Assembly: GCF_026410305.1 (NCBI RefSeq)
Contig: NZ_JAPMLQ010000006.1
Coordinates: forward strand, 181,849 to 244,166
DNA from: Sulfitobacter sp. F26204
GTDB lineage: Bacteria; Pseudomonadota; Alphaproteobacteria; Rhodobacterales; Rhodobacteraceae
Direction: 5' to 3'
DNA length: 62,318 nt
Shown here: positions 41,411 to 51,847 of the stretch, in pieces
Layout: each line of letters starts with the position of its first letter
How positions within the stretch are numbered: the first letter of the stretch is position 1
Notes under the pieces: generated by a model
Database searches by the model: none
Seen by the model: only the letters and a program-made list of their open reading frames with translations
What the model was told of the DNA's origin: nothing
Translations under genes and position numbers: made by a program

Positions 41411-41754
41411 TGCGGTTTCTTTCCTTTGCGCTCGCTTTGGGTTGTGTTTTGGCATTTCCGGTCCTGGCTCAGGGCAAGCTGGTTTATGAGGGTGAAGAGG
41501 CCGCTGCCTTGCGTTGTTCGAACACGCTGGCGCTGACAGCGGTGGCGCTGTCACGGGCGGGGCTGATTGACGAGGTTGAAAAAGAGGTCATGCTGGGCAT
41601 TACAGTGCTGATTCTGGAACGTCATGTCAGAGGAAGCTGGGCGCAGAAAAAACGCGCCCTGGAAGTCATGCGCAATCGTCGTTCCATCCCGGACACGCTG
41701 GCAGATTATCACCGGAATGCCGCCCGTTGTCTGCGGCAATTTCCGATCAACTGA
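41410..41754 (+). CDS. Exported hypothetical protein
   Basis: 114 residues, GTG start overlapping the preceding TAG. The signal peptide (FALALGCVLAFPVLAQG) is followed by a helical domain with two Cys, LRCSNTLALTAVALSRAG and RNAARCLRQF, that could form a disulfide. Not recognised. Overlap with the RAM-domain gene suggests co-expression. Confidence 0.75.
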   Translation: MRFLSFALALGCVLAFPVLAQGKLVYEGEEAAALRCSNTLALTAVALSRAGLIDEVEKEVMLGITVLILERHVRGSWAQKKRALEVMRNRRSIPDTLADYHRNAARCLRQFPIN

Positions 41755-41849
41755 ACCTCGACTGGTTCGATCCGGCGCACCGCGCCATGACTGTCTGTAC
41801 GGGCAGAAGCCCCCAAGAGGTGCCTGTTGTGGCGGCAGGCGAGGCAGGT

Positions 41850-43028
41850 TTAGCGATGCGTAGATCGTTCACGCAGTGCGATCACCGTCAGCATGATCCC
41901 CATCAGCAGCAACACCGGCCCCAGCAGGGATACCGGCAATGATCTGATGTCGGCTGCGCGCAGGATCACAGTGGTCAACAGGCCGTGCGCACTGACCACC
42001 AGAACCCCCGCGAGCAGCAACTTTGCCTCCAGCGGTTTGGCAAAGCGTCGTACCGTCGGCATCAAGAGCGCCATGGCCATGCCCAGCATTGCGAGATCAT
42101 AGTCATAGTTGTACGGGCTGATCATTGCAGAGACATAGACCCCTGCACCGATCTTGACGGCGGGTGGTAGTGTCGAAAAACACAGAACCGCCAAAACCGC
42201 CACCGCAGCGCAGGCAACGATAAGGTGCAGCACCAGCGCGGTCTGGTCTTCAAGACCGACGGTAACGCCAAAGACATAGAATGATGTCATCCGGTAAAGT
42301 GCAAAGTTTCCGTCGCGCAGGATTTCACCGGTCTCGCGGATCGCCGTGAGCGATTGCGGCCAGACTTCTGTCCCGAGAACAAGCGTTGCCAGGGCGCAGA
42401 TCAATGCGACAACGGTGAGCGAAACTGCGGCAATAGACCATTTACGGTCAAGCAGCGACCACATGCCGAGGCCCAGCGCCAGATGCGGCTTGATCACCAT
42501 CAACCCCAGGGGCACACCTGCCCAAACCGATGAACGAAGCCCGTAAACGCAGGTCAGCCCGACCAGCGCACCGGTGATGAAACTGTTTTGCCCGGTTCTG
42601 ATACAAAGCGCCATCAGAGGCAGCATCAACAGCAGAACAAGGTGAAAGTCCGGCCCGGCAAGACGGCGCAGGATTGCGACATAGGCAGCAAGACTGGCAC
42701 CTATGAAAAGGATGTAGGAGAGCCAGGCCGGCAGCCAGGCCAAAGGTGCCACAACCAGGTTATAGGGCGGTGGATAGCTCCAGAACATCGCGGCCCCGTC
42801 GTGGCCGGGCAATGTTTCAAGACGTGCCAAAAACTGTGGAATATCATAGGCTGCCGCCAGATTGCCTTCGCCGATCATAGTGCCGGCAAGATGGAAAATA
42901 TCGAAATCGATCAGGTTCGCCTTGCCGGTTTCCACCGGAAAAGCGATTTGAAAGGCTACATAGAGCACCAGTGCCGCCGCGGCGATGCAAAGCGCCAACA
43001 TTGTCGTGGGTTTGAGATTTATCTGCAT
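41850..43028 (-). CDS. GT87 (DUF2029)-type membrane glycosyltransferase-like protein
   Basis: 392 residues with about ten membrane helices. After the first helix the loop LIDFDIFHLAGTMIGEGNLAAAYD and FWSYPPPYNLVVAPLAWLP match GT87 polyprenyl-phosphate-mannose-dependent transferases. The acidic FDIFH is the presumed catalytic Asp site. GVPLGLMVIKPHLALG is another family block. The lipid and acceptor are unknown. Confidence 0.85.
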   Translation of the reverse strand: MQINLKPTTMLALCIAAAALVLYVAFQIAFPVETGKANLIDFDIFHLAGTMIGEGNLAAAYDIPQFLARLETLPGHDGAAMFWSYPPPYNLVVAPLAWLPAWLSYILFIGASLAAYVAILRRLAGPDFHLVLLLMLPLMALCIRTGQNSFITGALVGLTCVYGLRSSVWAGVPLGLMVIKPHLALGLGMWSLLDRKWSIAAVSLTVVALICALATLVLGTEVWPQSLTAIRETGEILRDGNFALYRMTSFYVFGVTVGLEDQTALVLHLIVACAAVAVLAVLCFSTLPPAVKIGAGVYVSAMISPYNYDYDLAMLGMAMALLMPTVRRFAKPLEAKLLLAGVLVVSAHGLLTTVILRAADIRSLPVSLLGPVLLLMGIMLTVIALRERSTHR

Positions 43029-43484
43029 GCCGTGACCTCCGGGCAGGTGAACGGGTCGGCGCGGAACGCCGGAACGGTTGCAGTCAGGTCAGCGATCGCC
43101 CTGTGGTGCAAGGACCAGTTTAGCGGGCTGGAGAAGATCATTCCGTATCTCATATACTGTTGGCCGTTCTGTGAGGGGGGATACAAGCGCTGCACATCAT
43201 TTGATTGCAACGCGGTCAAGGGAAAGTGTTGACAACGTCTGTGAAGGGATTACCGGATGATCGTCGCGTATGATCTGTTAACCAACTGCTGCAGAACGTC
43301 TTTTTTGCTGAGATTGGAATGCGAAGTCAATAAAATTTTGGTGTAGCGGATCAAGTACGGGCGGGGCGCACGGGATGCAGTAGGTCAAAGCGGCTGCGCC
43401 AGCGCGGGACGCATTGACAGACCGACAGGTTGTTGGGTGGTCTCGGTCCATCCACGCTGCGGTGTCGGGGCAGGGCGCGCGCCT
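43029..43484. other. Intergenic region without a supported gene
   Basis: 456 bp between two minus-strand genes. Short frames exist on both strands but have no start context or recognisable domain. TTGACA-like hexamers occur near 43230 and 43410 without good -10 partners. I see nothing firm. Confidence 0.5.
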
Positions 43485-45158
43485 CTATTCTATGCCGGCG
43501 ATCTTGTAGGACTGGCGTAGATGCGCGCGCATTGCCGGGTCCCGTTCGATCGCTGTTTTCATAAAGGCTTCCAAGGTGGTTTCCTGGCCGAGGATTCCAT
43601 ATTCCTCGATGGCCCATTCCGCATCATCCAATTGCCCAAGGCGGGCAAGAACCGCGATGCGTGTGCGCAGGCAATAGGGACTGGTCGGCATTTGTTGTAG
43701 ACATCTCGAGGCGGCATCTGCTGCTTTTTCATAGTGTTGTTGATGGAACAGAAGATTTGCCCAGCCAAGATAGTACCAGAAAGGCGGTTGCGGGTGGGTT
43801 GCCATCACGCTTTCGAAAATTGCGGCCCCTTCGTCCAACTGTCCTGACATGGCCAGCACGACCGCAAAATAGACCCGAGCATCGTCGTTTGCTGGCTGAA
43901 GCGACATCGCCTTGCGCAGATGCAGGAGCGCGGCCTCTGTATCGCCGTCGGGCGAGACAGAATGAAGCCGTCCCAGGGTATAATGGACAAACCAAAGAGT
44001 CGGATCCAGCTCCAACGCCTTTTGGGCAAAGTAGAAAGCCTTGTCCCTGTCTGCGCTTGAAATGACGATCCAGTCGTTTTCCATCCGCACTGCGAAAGCA
44101 GAGGCCAGTTCCGCATAGGCGCGGGCATATTCCGGATCGAGCGCGATGGCGCGACGCAAGTGACGTTCTGCGACGAGACTGCCTTCGTAGGAAAACAGGC
44201 TAAGAGAGCGCCGGGCATGCAACAGTTCTTCGAATGCCAATGGGTCGTTGGTGTCTCGCACTGCGAGGCGCTGGCGATCCTGCGCGTTGAGTTCGATGGA
44301 CATGGCATCGACAAGGGCATCAGGCAATTGGTCACGAAAGGTCATGAGTCCCTTGCGCGATCCTTCGTAACGATCCGCCCACAAAGTGGCACCGTCCGAA
44401 CCGTCAATCAGCCGAAGCGACAGCGCGATATTGTCGCCATTCTGGCGCACATTGGTGAGCACCAGATATTTGGCATCCAGCGTGTCAGCGAGAATAACAA
44501 GACTTTGGGAAGTTTGCGCAATAGCTGCAGATTGGGGTGGCGAGACCACCCTGATCCCCGACATCTCGGCCAGATGGATCTCAAGGTCATCCGCCAGGCC
44601 GGCAGCCAGAAATTGGTCTGCCTCAGTACTGGCGGTGAAGGGCAGGATGGCAACCGCTTTGCGCAGGGCGCGGGTGTTCGTGGTTGAGACAACCGGATCA
44701 TCCTGCGTCCTGCTTGGGTAATCTCTGGTCACCCACGCAAGACCAAGGGCGGCAAAAATGAACGCCGCTATGGACAACAACACCCAGTTGCGTCGCGAGG
44801 ATTGCCCCGAAATGTGTAGTTTGCGCGTGGGAGCGGCAACATTAAGCCTGTAGCCTTGTTTGGGGAAGGTCTGGACGATGCGGTGCCCCTGGTCCTGTAG
44901 AACCTTACGCACATCGGCGATACATCTTGCAATGCTTTCGTCAGTCGCCACTGTTTCAGGCCAGACCAGATCGGACAAGCGATCCTTGCTTAGAATCCTG
45001 CCGCGCTCTTCCAGCAAAACGGCGAACATTCTGAGGGACTTGGCGCGAAGCGGCAGAATCTGCCCGTGGGCGTCATGCAACTGCCCGTCGCGCCAGCAAT
45101 AGTCAGCTGCACCAAGCCGAAGGTGTTCTGTGATGCCTTTCGGTGGGGCGTTGATCAT
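43485..45158 (-). CDS. Winged-helix (OmpR/ToxR-type) membrane regulator with TPR domain
   Basis: 557 residues from ATG 45158. Residues ~10-105 are an OmpR-type winged helix (LRAKSLRMFAVLLEERGRILSKDRLSDLVWP, then IVQTFPKQGYRLNV). One membrane helix lies at ~128-148. A periplasmic part contains VAILPFTASTEADQFLAAGLADDLEIHLAEM, typical of CadC-like and adenylate-cyclase-like regulators, then TPRs such as AERHLRRAIALDPEYARAYAELAS. Divergent from the TPR protein at 45359, which may be its target. Confidence 0.88.
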   Translation of the reverse strand: MINAPPKGITEHLRLGAADYCWRDGQLHDAHGQILPLRAKSLRMFAVLLEERGRILSKDRLSDLVWPETVATDESIARCIADVRKVLQDQGHRIVQTFPKQGYRLNVAAPTRKLHISGQSSRRNWVLLSIAAFIFAALGLAWVTRDYPSRTQDDPVVSTTNTRALRKAVAILPFTASTEADQFLAAGLADDLEIHLAEMSGIRVVSPPQSAAIAQTSQSLVILADTLDAKYLVLTNVRQNGDNIALSLRLIDGSDGATLWADRYEGSRKGLMTFRDQLPDALVDAMSIELNAQDRQRLAVRDTNDPLAFEELLHARRSLSLFSYEGSLVAERHLRRAIALDPEYARAYAELASAFAVRMENDWIVISSADRDKAFYFAQKALELDPTLWFVHYTLGRLHSVSPDGDTEAALLHLRKAMSLQPANDDARVYFAVVLAMSGQLDEGAAIFESVMATHPQPPFWYYLGWANLLFHQQHYEKAADAASRCLQQMPTSPYCLRTRIAVLARLGQLDDAEWAIEEYGILGQETTLEAFMKTAIERDPAMRAHLRQSYKIAGIE

Positions 45159-45358
45159 GACGGAGCATTCTCCTGCAATCGCGAAACTATCATATTTTGC
45201 AAGAACAAGCGAGCGGCGTACAGGGCAGAGGTTTCGGGACGACCTGATTTCAGACAAATTTCAAACCCCTTTCAAGACTTGAAACCGGCTGTTTGTGAGC
45301 ATCGAACCTGCGCCTTTTGCGCAGCACGGGACCACAAGGAAACCAAGGGAGTTGAACG

Positions 45359-46828
45359 ATGCTCAATCCGATGAAACCATCCACCGCCGCGTTGATTACG
45401 CTATTGGTGACAACCGCAGCGCCGTCACATGCAAGGGCACAGGGGGCGGACCTGCCGACGACCTGTACCCCCAAAGCCGATGCCGCAGTTGATGAGGGGC
45501 TGAACCGTTTGCACAACATGATGTACATTGATGCGGAAACTGCATTTGGCATGGCTGCAAGCGCCGACCCGACCTGCGCCATGGCGCAATGGGGAATCGC
45601 CATGTCGACTTTCCATCCGCTCTGGCCAGGGGGGCCGACGGAGGCCGAAACCGAACGGGGCACAAAAGCGGCTGAACGTCTTGCACAGATGTCTATGGGA
45701 AGTGAACTGGAAATGGCATTTGCAAAAGCGGCTCTCGCTTTTTACGCGCCGGAACATGACAGCTATCCTTCACGTATCGCCGCATGGGCCACGGCACAGG
45801 ACGCGGCCTATGCCGGTAACCCGGACAGTATTGAGGCGGCATCGCTTGCGGCTCTTGGCCGTCTGGCCACGGCCCCCCGAGGGCCGGATGGGATTGCGGT
45901 AAAGGCTGCGGTGGGTGATCTGCTTGACCAGTTGCACAGCAGCGCACCTGAACATCCCGGTGTCATCCACTACGCCATTCACGCCTATGACAACCCGCCG
46001 CTGAAAGATCGGGGGCTGCCATACGCCGAAATCTATGACAGGGCTGCACCAGAGGCGGCGCATGCGCTGCACATGCCCGCACATATCTTTACCCGTACCG
46101 GCAATTGGGCAAGATCCGTTGATCTCAACCGGCGTTCGGCCGAGGCCGCTTTGAAATCCTCGGGCGATGTGATCCAGAACCATTATGCCCATGCGGTTGA
46201 TTATATGGTCTATGGCCATCTTCAACTGAGTGAGCCTGAAAAGGCGGCTGAATTGGTTGCCCAGATGCTTGAGATCGAAAATCATCAGGTTGGGTTTGGC
46301 GGGGCATACGCCCTGGCTGCCGCACCGGTGAGATTGGTTCTGGAGCAGGAAAACTGGGCAGATGCAGCGGCCCTTTCGCCTGATATGCATGCCGCGATAC
46401 CATGGGAAAAGTTCCCCCAGACCGTCGCGATGCGCTGGTTTGCCAAGGGAATAGGCGCAGCACGGATTGATGATGTGGAAACCGCCCGCGCTGCTGTCCA
46501 ACACCTACGGGTTTTGCACGATCAGATGCAGGAACGCGGTCAGGGATATTGGGCGCGCCTGTCGGAAGGCCAGATCCTGAGCATTGAAGGGTGGATCGAA
46601 TTGGCCGAGGGCAATCTTGACCTCGCCCTTACGCATCAAACCAAGGCCGCAGACATTGAAGATGCAATAGGCAAAAGTCCGGTCACACCCGGTCATGTCC
46701 TCCCTGCGCGTGAACTTCTGGGAGATATGTTGGTAAAAACCGGGCACGCCGAGAAAGCGGCAGAAGCCTATCGTGCAACGCTTGCCAGTTCACCGAACCG
46801 CGCGCGCAGTCTTGCCGCCTTGAAGTGA
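45359..46828 (+). CDS. Exported TPR-repeat protein
   Basis: 489 residues. The signal peptide ends around ARAQG. GLNRLHNMMYIDAETAFGMAASADPTCAMAQWGIAM is the first repeat-like unit, and further helical repeats continue to the C-terminus (HAEKAAEAYRATLASSPNRARSL). There is a conserved HPGVIHYAIHAYDNP and MPAHIFTRTGNW block seen in a broad family of uncharacterised TPR proteins. Divergent from a membrane winged-helix regulator. Confidence 0.85.
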   Translation: MLNPMKPSTAALITLLVTTAAPSHARAQGADLPTTCTPKADAAVDEGLNRLHNMMYIDAETAFGMAASADPTCAMAQWGIAMSTFHPLWPGGPTEAETERGTKAAERLAQMSMGSELEMAFAKAALAFYAPEHDSYPSRIAAWATAQDAAYAGNPDSIEAASLAALGRLATAPRGPDGIAVKAAVGDLLDQLHSSAPEHPGVIHYAIHAYDNPPLKDRGLPYAEIYDRAAPEAAHALHMPAHIFTRTGNWARSVDLNRRSAEAALKSSGDVIQNHYAHAVDYMVYGHLQLSEPEKAAELVAQMLEIENHQVGFGGAYALAAAPVRLVLEQENWADAAALSPDMHAAIPWEKFPQTVAMRWFAKGIGAARIDDVETARAAVQHLRVLHDQMQERGQGYWARLSEGQILSIEGWIELAEGNLDLALTHQTKAADIEDAIGKSPVTPGHVLPARELLGDMLVKTGHAEKAAEAYRATLASSPNRARSLAALK

Positions 46829-46843
46829 CGCGTTGACTGAAGT

Positions 46844-46875
46844 GCGGCACCTGGCAGAATTGCGCCGGGTGCCGC
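46844..46875 (+). terminator. Hairpin after the TPR gene
   Basis: GCGGCACC and GGTGCCGC form an 8-bp stem with a 16-base loop, 16 bp after the stop codon. There is no T-run, so Rho-independent termination is uncertain. Confidence 0.4.
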
Positions 46876-47206
46876 CGAAGTGTGTAAATCGAGGGGGCTC
46901 TACACCAGATGAAGCGAACGTGACGCGGGATTCTCGCGTCAGGATTTTCGATAGCGGTGCGCGCCCTGCGGGCCATTCTGACGATTTTGGCGGTGGTGCT
47001 TTTCAACATCCAAGACGTCAAACGACATGTGCCGGGTGGGGGATTTCAAGGGGCGCAGTGTTGAAGGATTAGTCTACCATGCAAATCTATCGGAAAGAGG
47101 GCAGCGAACCTTACATAACGATTTGGGTGCGATTGATGCCTGGTCGGGTATCGACCTTCTGGCTGGAAAAGAAAGCTCCGGTAATCACCGTGACAGCGGG
47201 AAAGAC
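46876..47206. other. Intergenic region without a supported gene
   Basis: About 330 bp between the TPR gene hairpin and the tRNA-Gly terminator. One short plus-strand frame crosses the tRNA and is not credible. I see nothing else. Confidence 0.5.
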
Positions 47207-47229
47207 AAAAAGGCCGCCCGAAGGCGGCC
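47207..47229 (-). terminator. Terminator of tRNA-Gly
   Basis: Minus strand GGCCGCC-TTCG-GGCGGCC-TTTTT, a perfect stem with a UUCG tetraloop, 28 bp after the tRNA. Confidence 0.95.
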
Positions 47230-47256
47230 ATTTGTAAGTCCGGGGACTAAACCAAT

Positions 47257-47331
47257 TGGAGCGGGCGAGGCGATTCGAACGCCCGACCCTAACCTTGGCA
47301 AGGTTATGCTCTACCCCTGAGCTACGCCCGC
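47257..47331 (-). tRNA. tRNA-Gly(GCC)
   Basis: Acceptor GCGGGCG/CGCCCGC, D arm TAGCTCAGGGGTAGAGC, anticodon loop TTGCCAA (GCC), T arm GGCG-TTCGAAT-CGCC, T73 and encoded CCA. Confidence 0.97.
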
Positions 47332-47497
47332 ATCCGTTGGTGAGGCCGAGATACTCATACCACGCGGTCCGTGCAAGAGGGAAATTCACCCAATGGCGAA
47401 TTATTTCATATTTTTCTCAGCGGGCTAGGCTCTGAAGTTTCGCATTGTTTGCGAGGCAGGGCCATGGGCCGGTTTCTGCCTGTGGTGTTGTGAAAGG

Positions 47498-47887
47498 TTA
47501 CAACAGAGAGTGACCGATCAGACCAAGCGCAGAGAATGCGATCATCCCCAGCGTCAAGAGCATCCCGAGTTGCCGTAAAACAATCTTTTGCGGGGTAGAT
47601 GCGAACCCCAAGGGATGAAGCACACGGCCAGCGACAAGCGCAATCCCCATCAGATGAATTGCAATCGCGGGGGCACCGTTCAATTCGGTCAACATCAACA
47701 GAATCAATGCGATCGGCGAATATTCCGCGCAATTGGCCTGAGCGCGCATGCGCTTGAGCAGGTTCTTGTCACCGGTGTCTCCCAGGGAAATGGAACTTGC
47801 GCGGCGATACTGTATTACCCGCCAACTGAGCACCAGAAAAACAAGCGCGGTAAGGGCGGCATAAAACGACGTCAAAGTGAGAGGCAT
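47498..47887 (-). CDS. MAPEG-family membrane protein
   Basis: 129 residues with four hydrophobic helices. The MAPEG signature region is KRMRAQANCAEYSPIALILLMLTELNG, containing the conserved Arg, Asn and Glu that bind glutathione in eukaryotic members. AIHLMGIALVAGRVLHPLGF follows. Bacterial MAPEG proteins may have glutathione transferase or peroxidase activity; this is unproven here. Confidence 0.9.
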   Translation of the reverse strand: MPLTLTSFYAALTALVFLVLSWRVIQYRRASSISLGDTGDKNLLKRMRAQANCAEYSPIALILLMLTELNGAPAIAIHLMGIALVAGRVLHPLGFASTPQKIVLRQLGMLLTLGMIAFSALGLIGHSLL

Positions 47888-47995
47888 AAGGTCAGCTTTC
47901 CAATAATGAATTTGGCGACATTGCCGTTCAATGGGGCGGGTGGCAAGTAGGGGGCGTCAAAATACGGGGCCTCGTTAAATCGCAGACCATCAGCC

Positions 47996-48029
47996 AAAAG
48001 AAAAGGCCCCAACCGCCGTTGGAGCCTTT
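47996..48029 (-). terminator. Rho-independent terminator of ctaD
   Basis: Minus strand AAGGCTCCAAC-GGCG-GTTGGGGCCTT followed by TTCTTTT, 26 bp after the ctaD stop. Confidence 0.9.
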
Positions 48030-48053
48030 CGTTCGCGTAACCGTTTTGCCAAT

Positions 48054-49727
48054 CTAATGGCTGTGCGGCTTGTCCCATTCTTCCTGTTTTACCAGGATTT
48101 CAAAGGTATGCTCTGGTGGTGGGCTTGGCAGTGTCCACTCCAGCGTATCTGCATATTCGTTCCATGGGTTGTTCTGTGTCACTCTTGCGCCCTTGCGCAG
48201 AGAATAGGCAATCACACCGATGAAAAATACGAAGGATGCAAAGCTCAGGAAGGCCCCCCAGCTCGACCAATGGTTCCAATAGGCAAATGCCTCGGGGTAG
48301 TCGATATAGCGGCGTGGCATGCCCTGACGTCCCAGGAAGTGCTGTGGGAAGAAGGTCAGGTTGGCGCCGATGAACATTGCCCAGAAGTGCAGCTTGCCCG
48401 CCCATTCGGGGTACATGCGCCCGGTCATCTTGGGGAAGTAGAAGTAGATCCCCGCAAAGATGGCGAATACCGCACCCAGCGACATCACGTAGTGGAAGTG
48501 TGCCACAACGTAATATGTGTCGTGGTAGTAACGGTCCACTGCAGCCTGCGACAGAACGATGCCTGTCACACCACCCACTGTGAACAGGAACAGGAAGCCA
48601 AAGGCCCAGAGCATCGGCGTCTTGAACTCAACCGATCCGCCCCACATTGTCGCAATCCAAGAGAAGACCTTGACCCCTGTCGGGACGGCAATAACCATGG
48701 TCGCCAACATAAAGTAGGCTTGCTGGTTCAGGGTCATGCCCACGGTGTACATATGGTGCGCCCAGACCACAAAGCCCAGAACACCAATTGCAATGATCGC
48801 CCAGACCATCGGCAGATAGCCAAAGATCGGCTTGCGGCTGAAGGTGGCAATCACGTGGCTGATAATGCCAAAGCCGGGCAGGATGATGATGTACACTTCT
48901 GGATGGCCAAAGAACCACAGGATGTGCTGGTACAAAACCGGATCACCGCCGCCTGCAGGGTCAAAGAAGGCAAAGCCGAAGTTGCGGTCCATCAGCAACA
49001 TGGTGATCGCCCCTGCAAGAACCGGCAGGGACAGCAGGATCAGCCACGAGGTAACAAAGATCGACCAGCTGAACAGCGGCACCTTGAACAGGGTCATACC
49101 GGGGGTGCGCATGTTCAGGAAAGTCGTGATCATGTTGATCGCCCCAAGGATCGAAGAGGCACCAGAAACGTGAACCGCGAAGATCGCCAGATCCATCGAC
49201 ATGCCGCCTTCTTTGACGGAGAGCGGTGGATATAGCACCCAGCCCACGCCAGAACCGGCCTGACCGTTGCCACCAGGGGCAAGAACGGAACAGATCGCCA
49301 GTGTGGTGCCGGCCACATAAAGCCAGAACGACAGGTTGTTCATCCGTGGAAACGCCATATCCGGCGCGCCGATCTGTAGCGGCATGAAGTAGTTGCCGAA
49401 ACCTCCGAAAAGCGCCGGAATAACAACAAAGAACATCATCAGAATACCGTGACCGGTGATCAGGACGTTCCAAAGATGACCGTTGGGTGTACATACTGCG
49501 GAATTGTCCGCAATGAATCGCGCACCTTCCATACACATGTATTGAACGCCGGGATCCATGAGTTCCAACCGCATGTAAACGGTGAAAAGAACTGAAACAA
49601 ATCCGACACATGCAGAGACTATCAGATACAGGATACCGATGTCTTTGTGGTTTGTGGACATGAACCAGCGCGTGAAAAAACCGCGCTCGTCTTCGTGATC
49701 GTGCCCGTGAATGGCTGCGTCTGCCAT
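48054..49727 (-). CDS. ctaD: Cytochrome c oxidase subunit I (aa3-type)
   Basis: 557 residues with twelve membrane helices. Heme a/a3 and CuB ligands are visible: [11 protein letters not shown] (His ligand of heme a), [17 protein letters not shown] (CuB His and the cross-linked Tyr), [10 protein letters not shown] (CuB His pair), and [17 protein letters not shown] (heme a3 and heme a His). It is the catalytic subunit of the proton-pumping oxidase in the inner membrane. No other cox subunit is nearby, as is usual for the solitary ctaD of Rhodobacteraceae. Confidence 0.98.
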   Translation of the reverse strand: MADAAIHGHDHEDERGFFTRWFMSTNHKDIGILYLIVSACVGFVSVLFTVYMRLELMDPGVQYMCMEGARFIADNSAVCTPNGHLWNVLITGHGILMMFFVVIPALFGGFGNYFMPLQIGAPDMAFPRMNNLSFWLYVAGTTLAICSVLAPGGNGQAGSGVGWVLYPPLSVKEGGMSMDLAIFAVHVSGASSILGAINMITTFLNMRTPGMTLFKVPLFSWSIFVTSWLILLSLPVLAGAITMLLMDRNFGFAFFDPAGGGDPVLYQHILWFFGHPEVYIIILPGFGIISHVIATFSRKPIFGYLPMVWAIIAIGVLGFVVWAHHMYTVGMTLNQQAYFMLATMVIAVPTGVKVFSWIATMWGGSVEFKTPMLWAFGFLFLFTVGGVTGIVLSQAAVDRYYHDTYYVVAHFHYVMSLGAVFAIFAGIYFYFPKMTGRMYPEWAGKLHFWAMFIGANLTFFPQHFLGRQGMPRRYIDYPEAFAYWNHWSSWGAFLSFASFVFFIGVIAYSLRKGARVTQNNPWNEYADTLEWTLPSPPPEHTFEILVKQEEWDKPHSH

Positions 49728-50152
49728 GCGGTGCCTCCTCGATATGTAAGTTTGCGAACACCACGCCTTGGAATAATGCGCAATGCGGACTCGTCTTTCT
49801 TCTAGTGCGAGTGCCGCACAGGGGCAATGGGCGCGTTTGCCGCAGGGCGTGTTATTTTCGCGATCGAGGCAGATTTCTTGCCAGGGACCGATTGATGATT
49901 TGGCAAACGGGCTTCCAGCGGCTCATGCAGCAAGAAAACTGAAGGAATGAGGCCCATTATTTTGTTTCTTGTGGGCCGACTCATTGCGCTGATCTGAGTT
50001 TGACTGGCTTGTTGGTGTCCGCATGCGGCTGTATCCACTGGAAATATTGAACATCTTTTGCCGTTGGAGCCAGAGGTGGCCTAAGACAGCAAGCGATTTG
50101 TAGCGCATGCCGCTACTTGCCCACAGGCGCAGGACACCCCTGGCAAAATGTA
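49728..50152. other. Intergenic region upstream of ctaD
   Basis: 425 bp between lipB and ctaD, probably holding the ctaD promoter. A 51-codon minus-strand frame from ATG 49957 to 49802 has no ribosome site or known domain, and I do not call it. No clear terminator. Confidence 0.4.
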
Positions 50153-50800
50153 CTATTCGAAAATCTCTGTAAACCCAGCCTTGAGCGCGACATCCAGATC
50201 ATTCATTGTCACCGGTAACCCCAGATCCACCAGCGACGTCACCCCGTGCTCGGTAATCCCGCATGGCACGATCCCACTGAAATGGGTCAGATCCGGTTCG
50301 ACATTGATGCTGATGCCATGAAAGCTGATCCATTTGCGCAGGCGGATCCCGATTGCCGCGATCTTGTCTTCGGCCATCGATCCGTCGGGGTGGCGCGGTT
50401 TTTCAGGGCGCTGCACCCAGACGCCAACGCGCCCGTCTCGGATTTCGCCACGAATGTTGAAACTGTCCAGGGTTGTGATTACCCAGGTTTCGAGGTCATG
50501 GACAAACCGGCGGACATCGCGGCCGCGCTTGCCCACATCCAGCATGACATAGGCCACCCTTTGGCCCGGCCCGTGATAGGTATATTGTCCACCGCGTTTT
50601 GTGTCGTAGACGGGAAACCGGCTCGGGTCGGTGAGATCGGCAGGCTTTGAAGATGTGCCAGCGGTATATGATGCGGGATGTTCCACCAGCCAGACACATT
50701 CATCCGCCGCGCCCGCGGCGATGTCTGCCACCCGATTTTCCATCCACGCCTCGGCGGTGCGGTAATCGGTCAGACCGTCAGTTGTGATCCATTCTACCAT
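50153..50800 (-). CDS. lipB: Lipoyl(octanoyl) transferase
   Basis: 215 residues. It transfers octanoate from acyl carrier protein to lipoyl domains. Motifs: [13 protein letters not shown], the conserved [19 protein letters not shown], and [28 protein letters not shown] with the catalytic Lys (RLRKW) and Cys (VPCGI). It is followed at 14 bp spacing by the upstream DsbA-family gene on the same strand. Confidence 0.96.
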   Translation of the reverse strand: MVEWITTDGLTDYRTAEAWMENRVADIAAGAADECVWLVEHPASYTAGTSSKPADLTDPSRFPVYDTKRGGQYTYHGPGQRVAYVMLDVGKRGRDVRRFVHDLETWVITTLDSFNIRGEIRDGRVGVWVQRPEKPRHPDGSMAEDKIAAIGIRLRKWISFHGISINVEPDLTHFSGIVPCGITEHGVTSLVDLGLPVTMNDLDVALKAGFTEIFE

Positions 50801-50814
50801 CCCAGCCGTCTAGC

Positions 50815-51519
50815 CTATGCCTCATGTGGGTGAAAGGGGGGATGGTCCGTCTGGTTCTTTTCCGCCAGCACCTTTTGAAGCATTTCCACATAGGTCTGCA
50901 CACCCTGTGCACCGGTCAGCATATAGCGACCGTCAAAAACCATCGAAGGCACGCCCGACAGATTCCTCTCGGTCCAGAACTGTTGATGTGCACGGGTTTC
51001 GCCAGCCATGCTCTGCTTATGTAGAACTTCTTGGGCAGCGCGACGATCCAATCCAACGCTGGCAGCAATCTCGGCCAGAACGTCATGATCGGAAACATCG
51101 TTCCCTTTGGTGAAATGTGCGGCGAAGAGGGCCATTTTCAAGGGATGTTGCAGCCCCTGAGTCTGTGCCCAGCTCAATAACTGATGCGCAGCGAAGGTGT
51201 TCACGATCCGGCTGTCCGGGCCAAAGTTGAAGTCGAATCCCAAAGACGCGCCAAGCTGTGTCAGATGGGTGCGGTTCTGCTCGGATTGGGCGGGAGTGCT
51301 GCCGTATTTCTCAGCGATATGTTCGCTCAGGTTCTGGCCTTCGGGCGGCATGTCTGGATTCAATTCGAAGGGATGCCAACGGATATAGGCACCTGTGCCG
51401 ACGGCACCCAGGGCTTGCTCCAGTTGCTTGAAGCCGACGATACACCAGGGGCACATCACATCCGAAACAATATCGACAACAAGTGCTGTGTTGTCGTCCG
51501 GAAGCGGGTCTCGGGACAT
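50815..51519 (-). CDS. DsbA-family (FrnE-like) thiol oxidoreductase
   Basis: 234 residues from ATG 51519. The thioredoxin-fold active site is CPWC in DIVSDVMCPWCIVGFKQLEQAL, and the cis-Pro segment is SGVPSMVFDGRYMLTGAQ. There is no signal peptide, as in the cytoplasmic FrnE/2-hydroxychromene isomerase-like branch. AAGGAAGGAAATACC precedes the ATG. An in-frame ATG at 51594 gives a longer form without homology. Confidence 0.92.
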   Translation of the reverse strand: MSRDPLPDDNTALVVDIVSDVMCPWCIVGFKQLEQALGAVGTGAYIRWHPFELNPDMPPEGQNLSEHIAEKYGSTPAQSEQNRTHLTQLGASLGFDFNFGPDSRIVNTFAAHQLLSWAQTQGLQHPLKMALFAAHFTKGNDVSDHDVLAEIAASVGLDRRAAQEVLHKQSMAGETRAHQQFWTERNLSGVPSMVFDGRYMLTGAQGVQTYVEMLQKVLAEKNQTDHPPFHPHEA

Positions 51520-51847
51520 GGTATTTCCTTCCTTTGGGTCAGGCAGGGTGGCTGCACCGTCCAGTCTTAGCAGGTTTGTGTGGATCGTCGTCAATTCAAG
51601 GCGCGATGCTGAATATTATCTGGTCCTCCCCGGGACCCTACACAGGGCTGCGCAAGAGGCAACGCCCTTCCCGACGCGCCGGGCTTGCTCTGGGGGATAA
51701 ATGCTGACAGGCGATGCCTTACGGCCTGTGCGCGGCACATTGAGGGATGCACGCCTCTGGCCCGGGGAAGCGGGGGCGCCAATCACCGACCGAAGCAGAA
51801 GCATAGCCGGTTGCCCATTCGCAAATCGGCAATGAGCGGCAATAATG
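51520..51847. other. Intergenic region, possible small transcript
   Basis: About 330 bp between the DsbA-family gene and a plus-strand terminator. TATTAT near 51614 could be a -10 element. No protein gene is supported on either strand. Confidence 0.3.

Noticed and set aside
47027..47320. 97-codon frame running through tRNA-Gly and its terminator
   Set aside because: It crosses a certain tRNA on the other strand; it is a chance frame.
48057..49235. 392-codon frame antisense to ctaD
   Set aside because: ctaD is unmistakable. The antisense product is His/Arg/Asp-rich low complexity, as expected from reversed membrane-protein codons.
49802..49957. Small minus-strand frame upstream of ctaD
   Set aside because: No ribosome site, no domain, and it occupies the expected ctaD promoter region.
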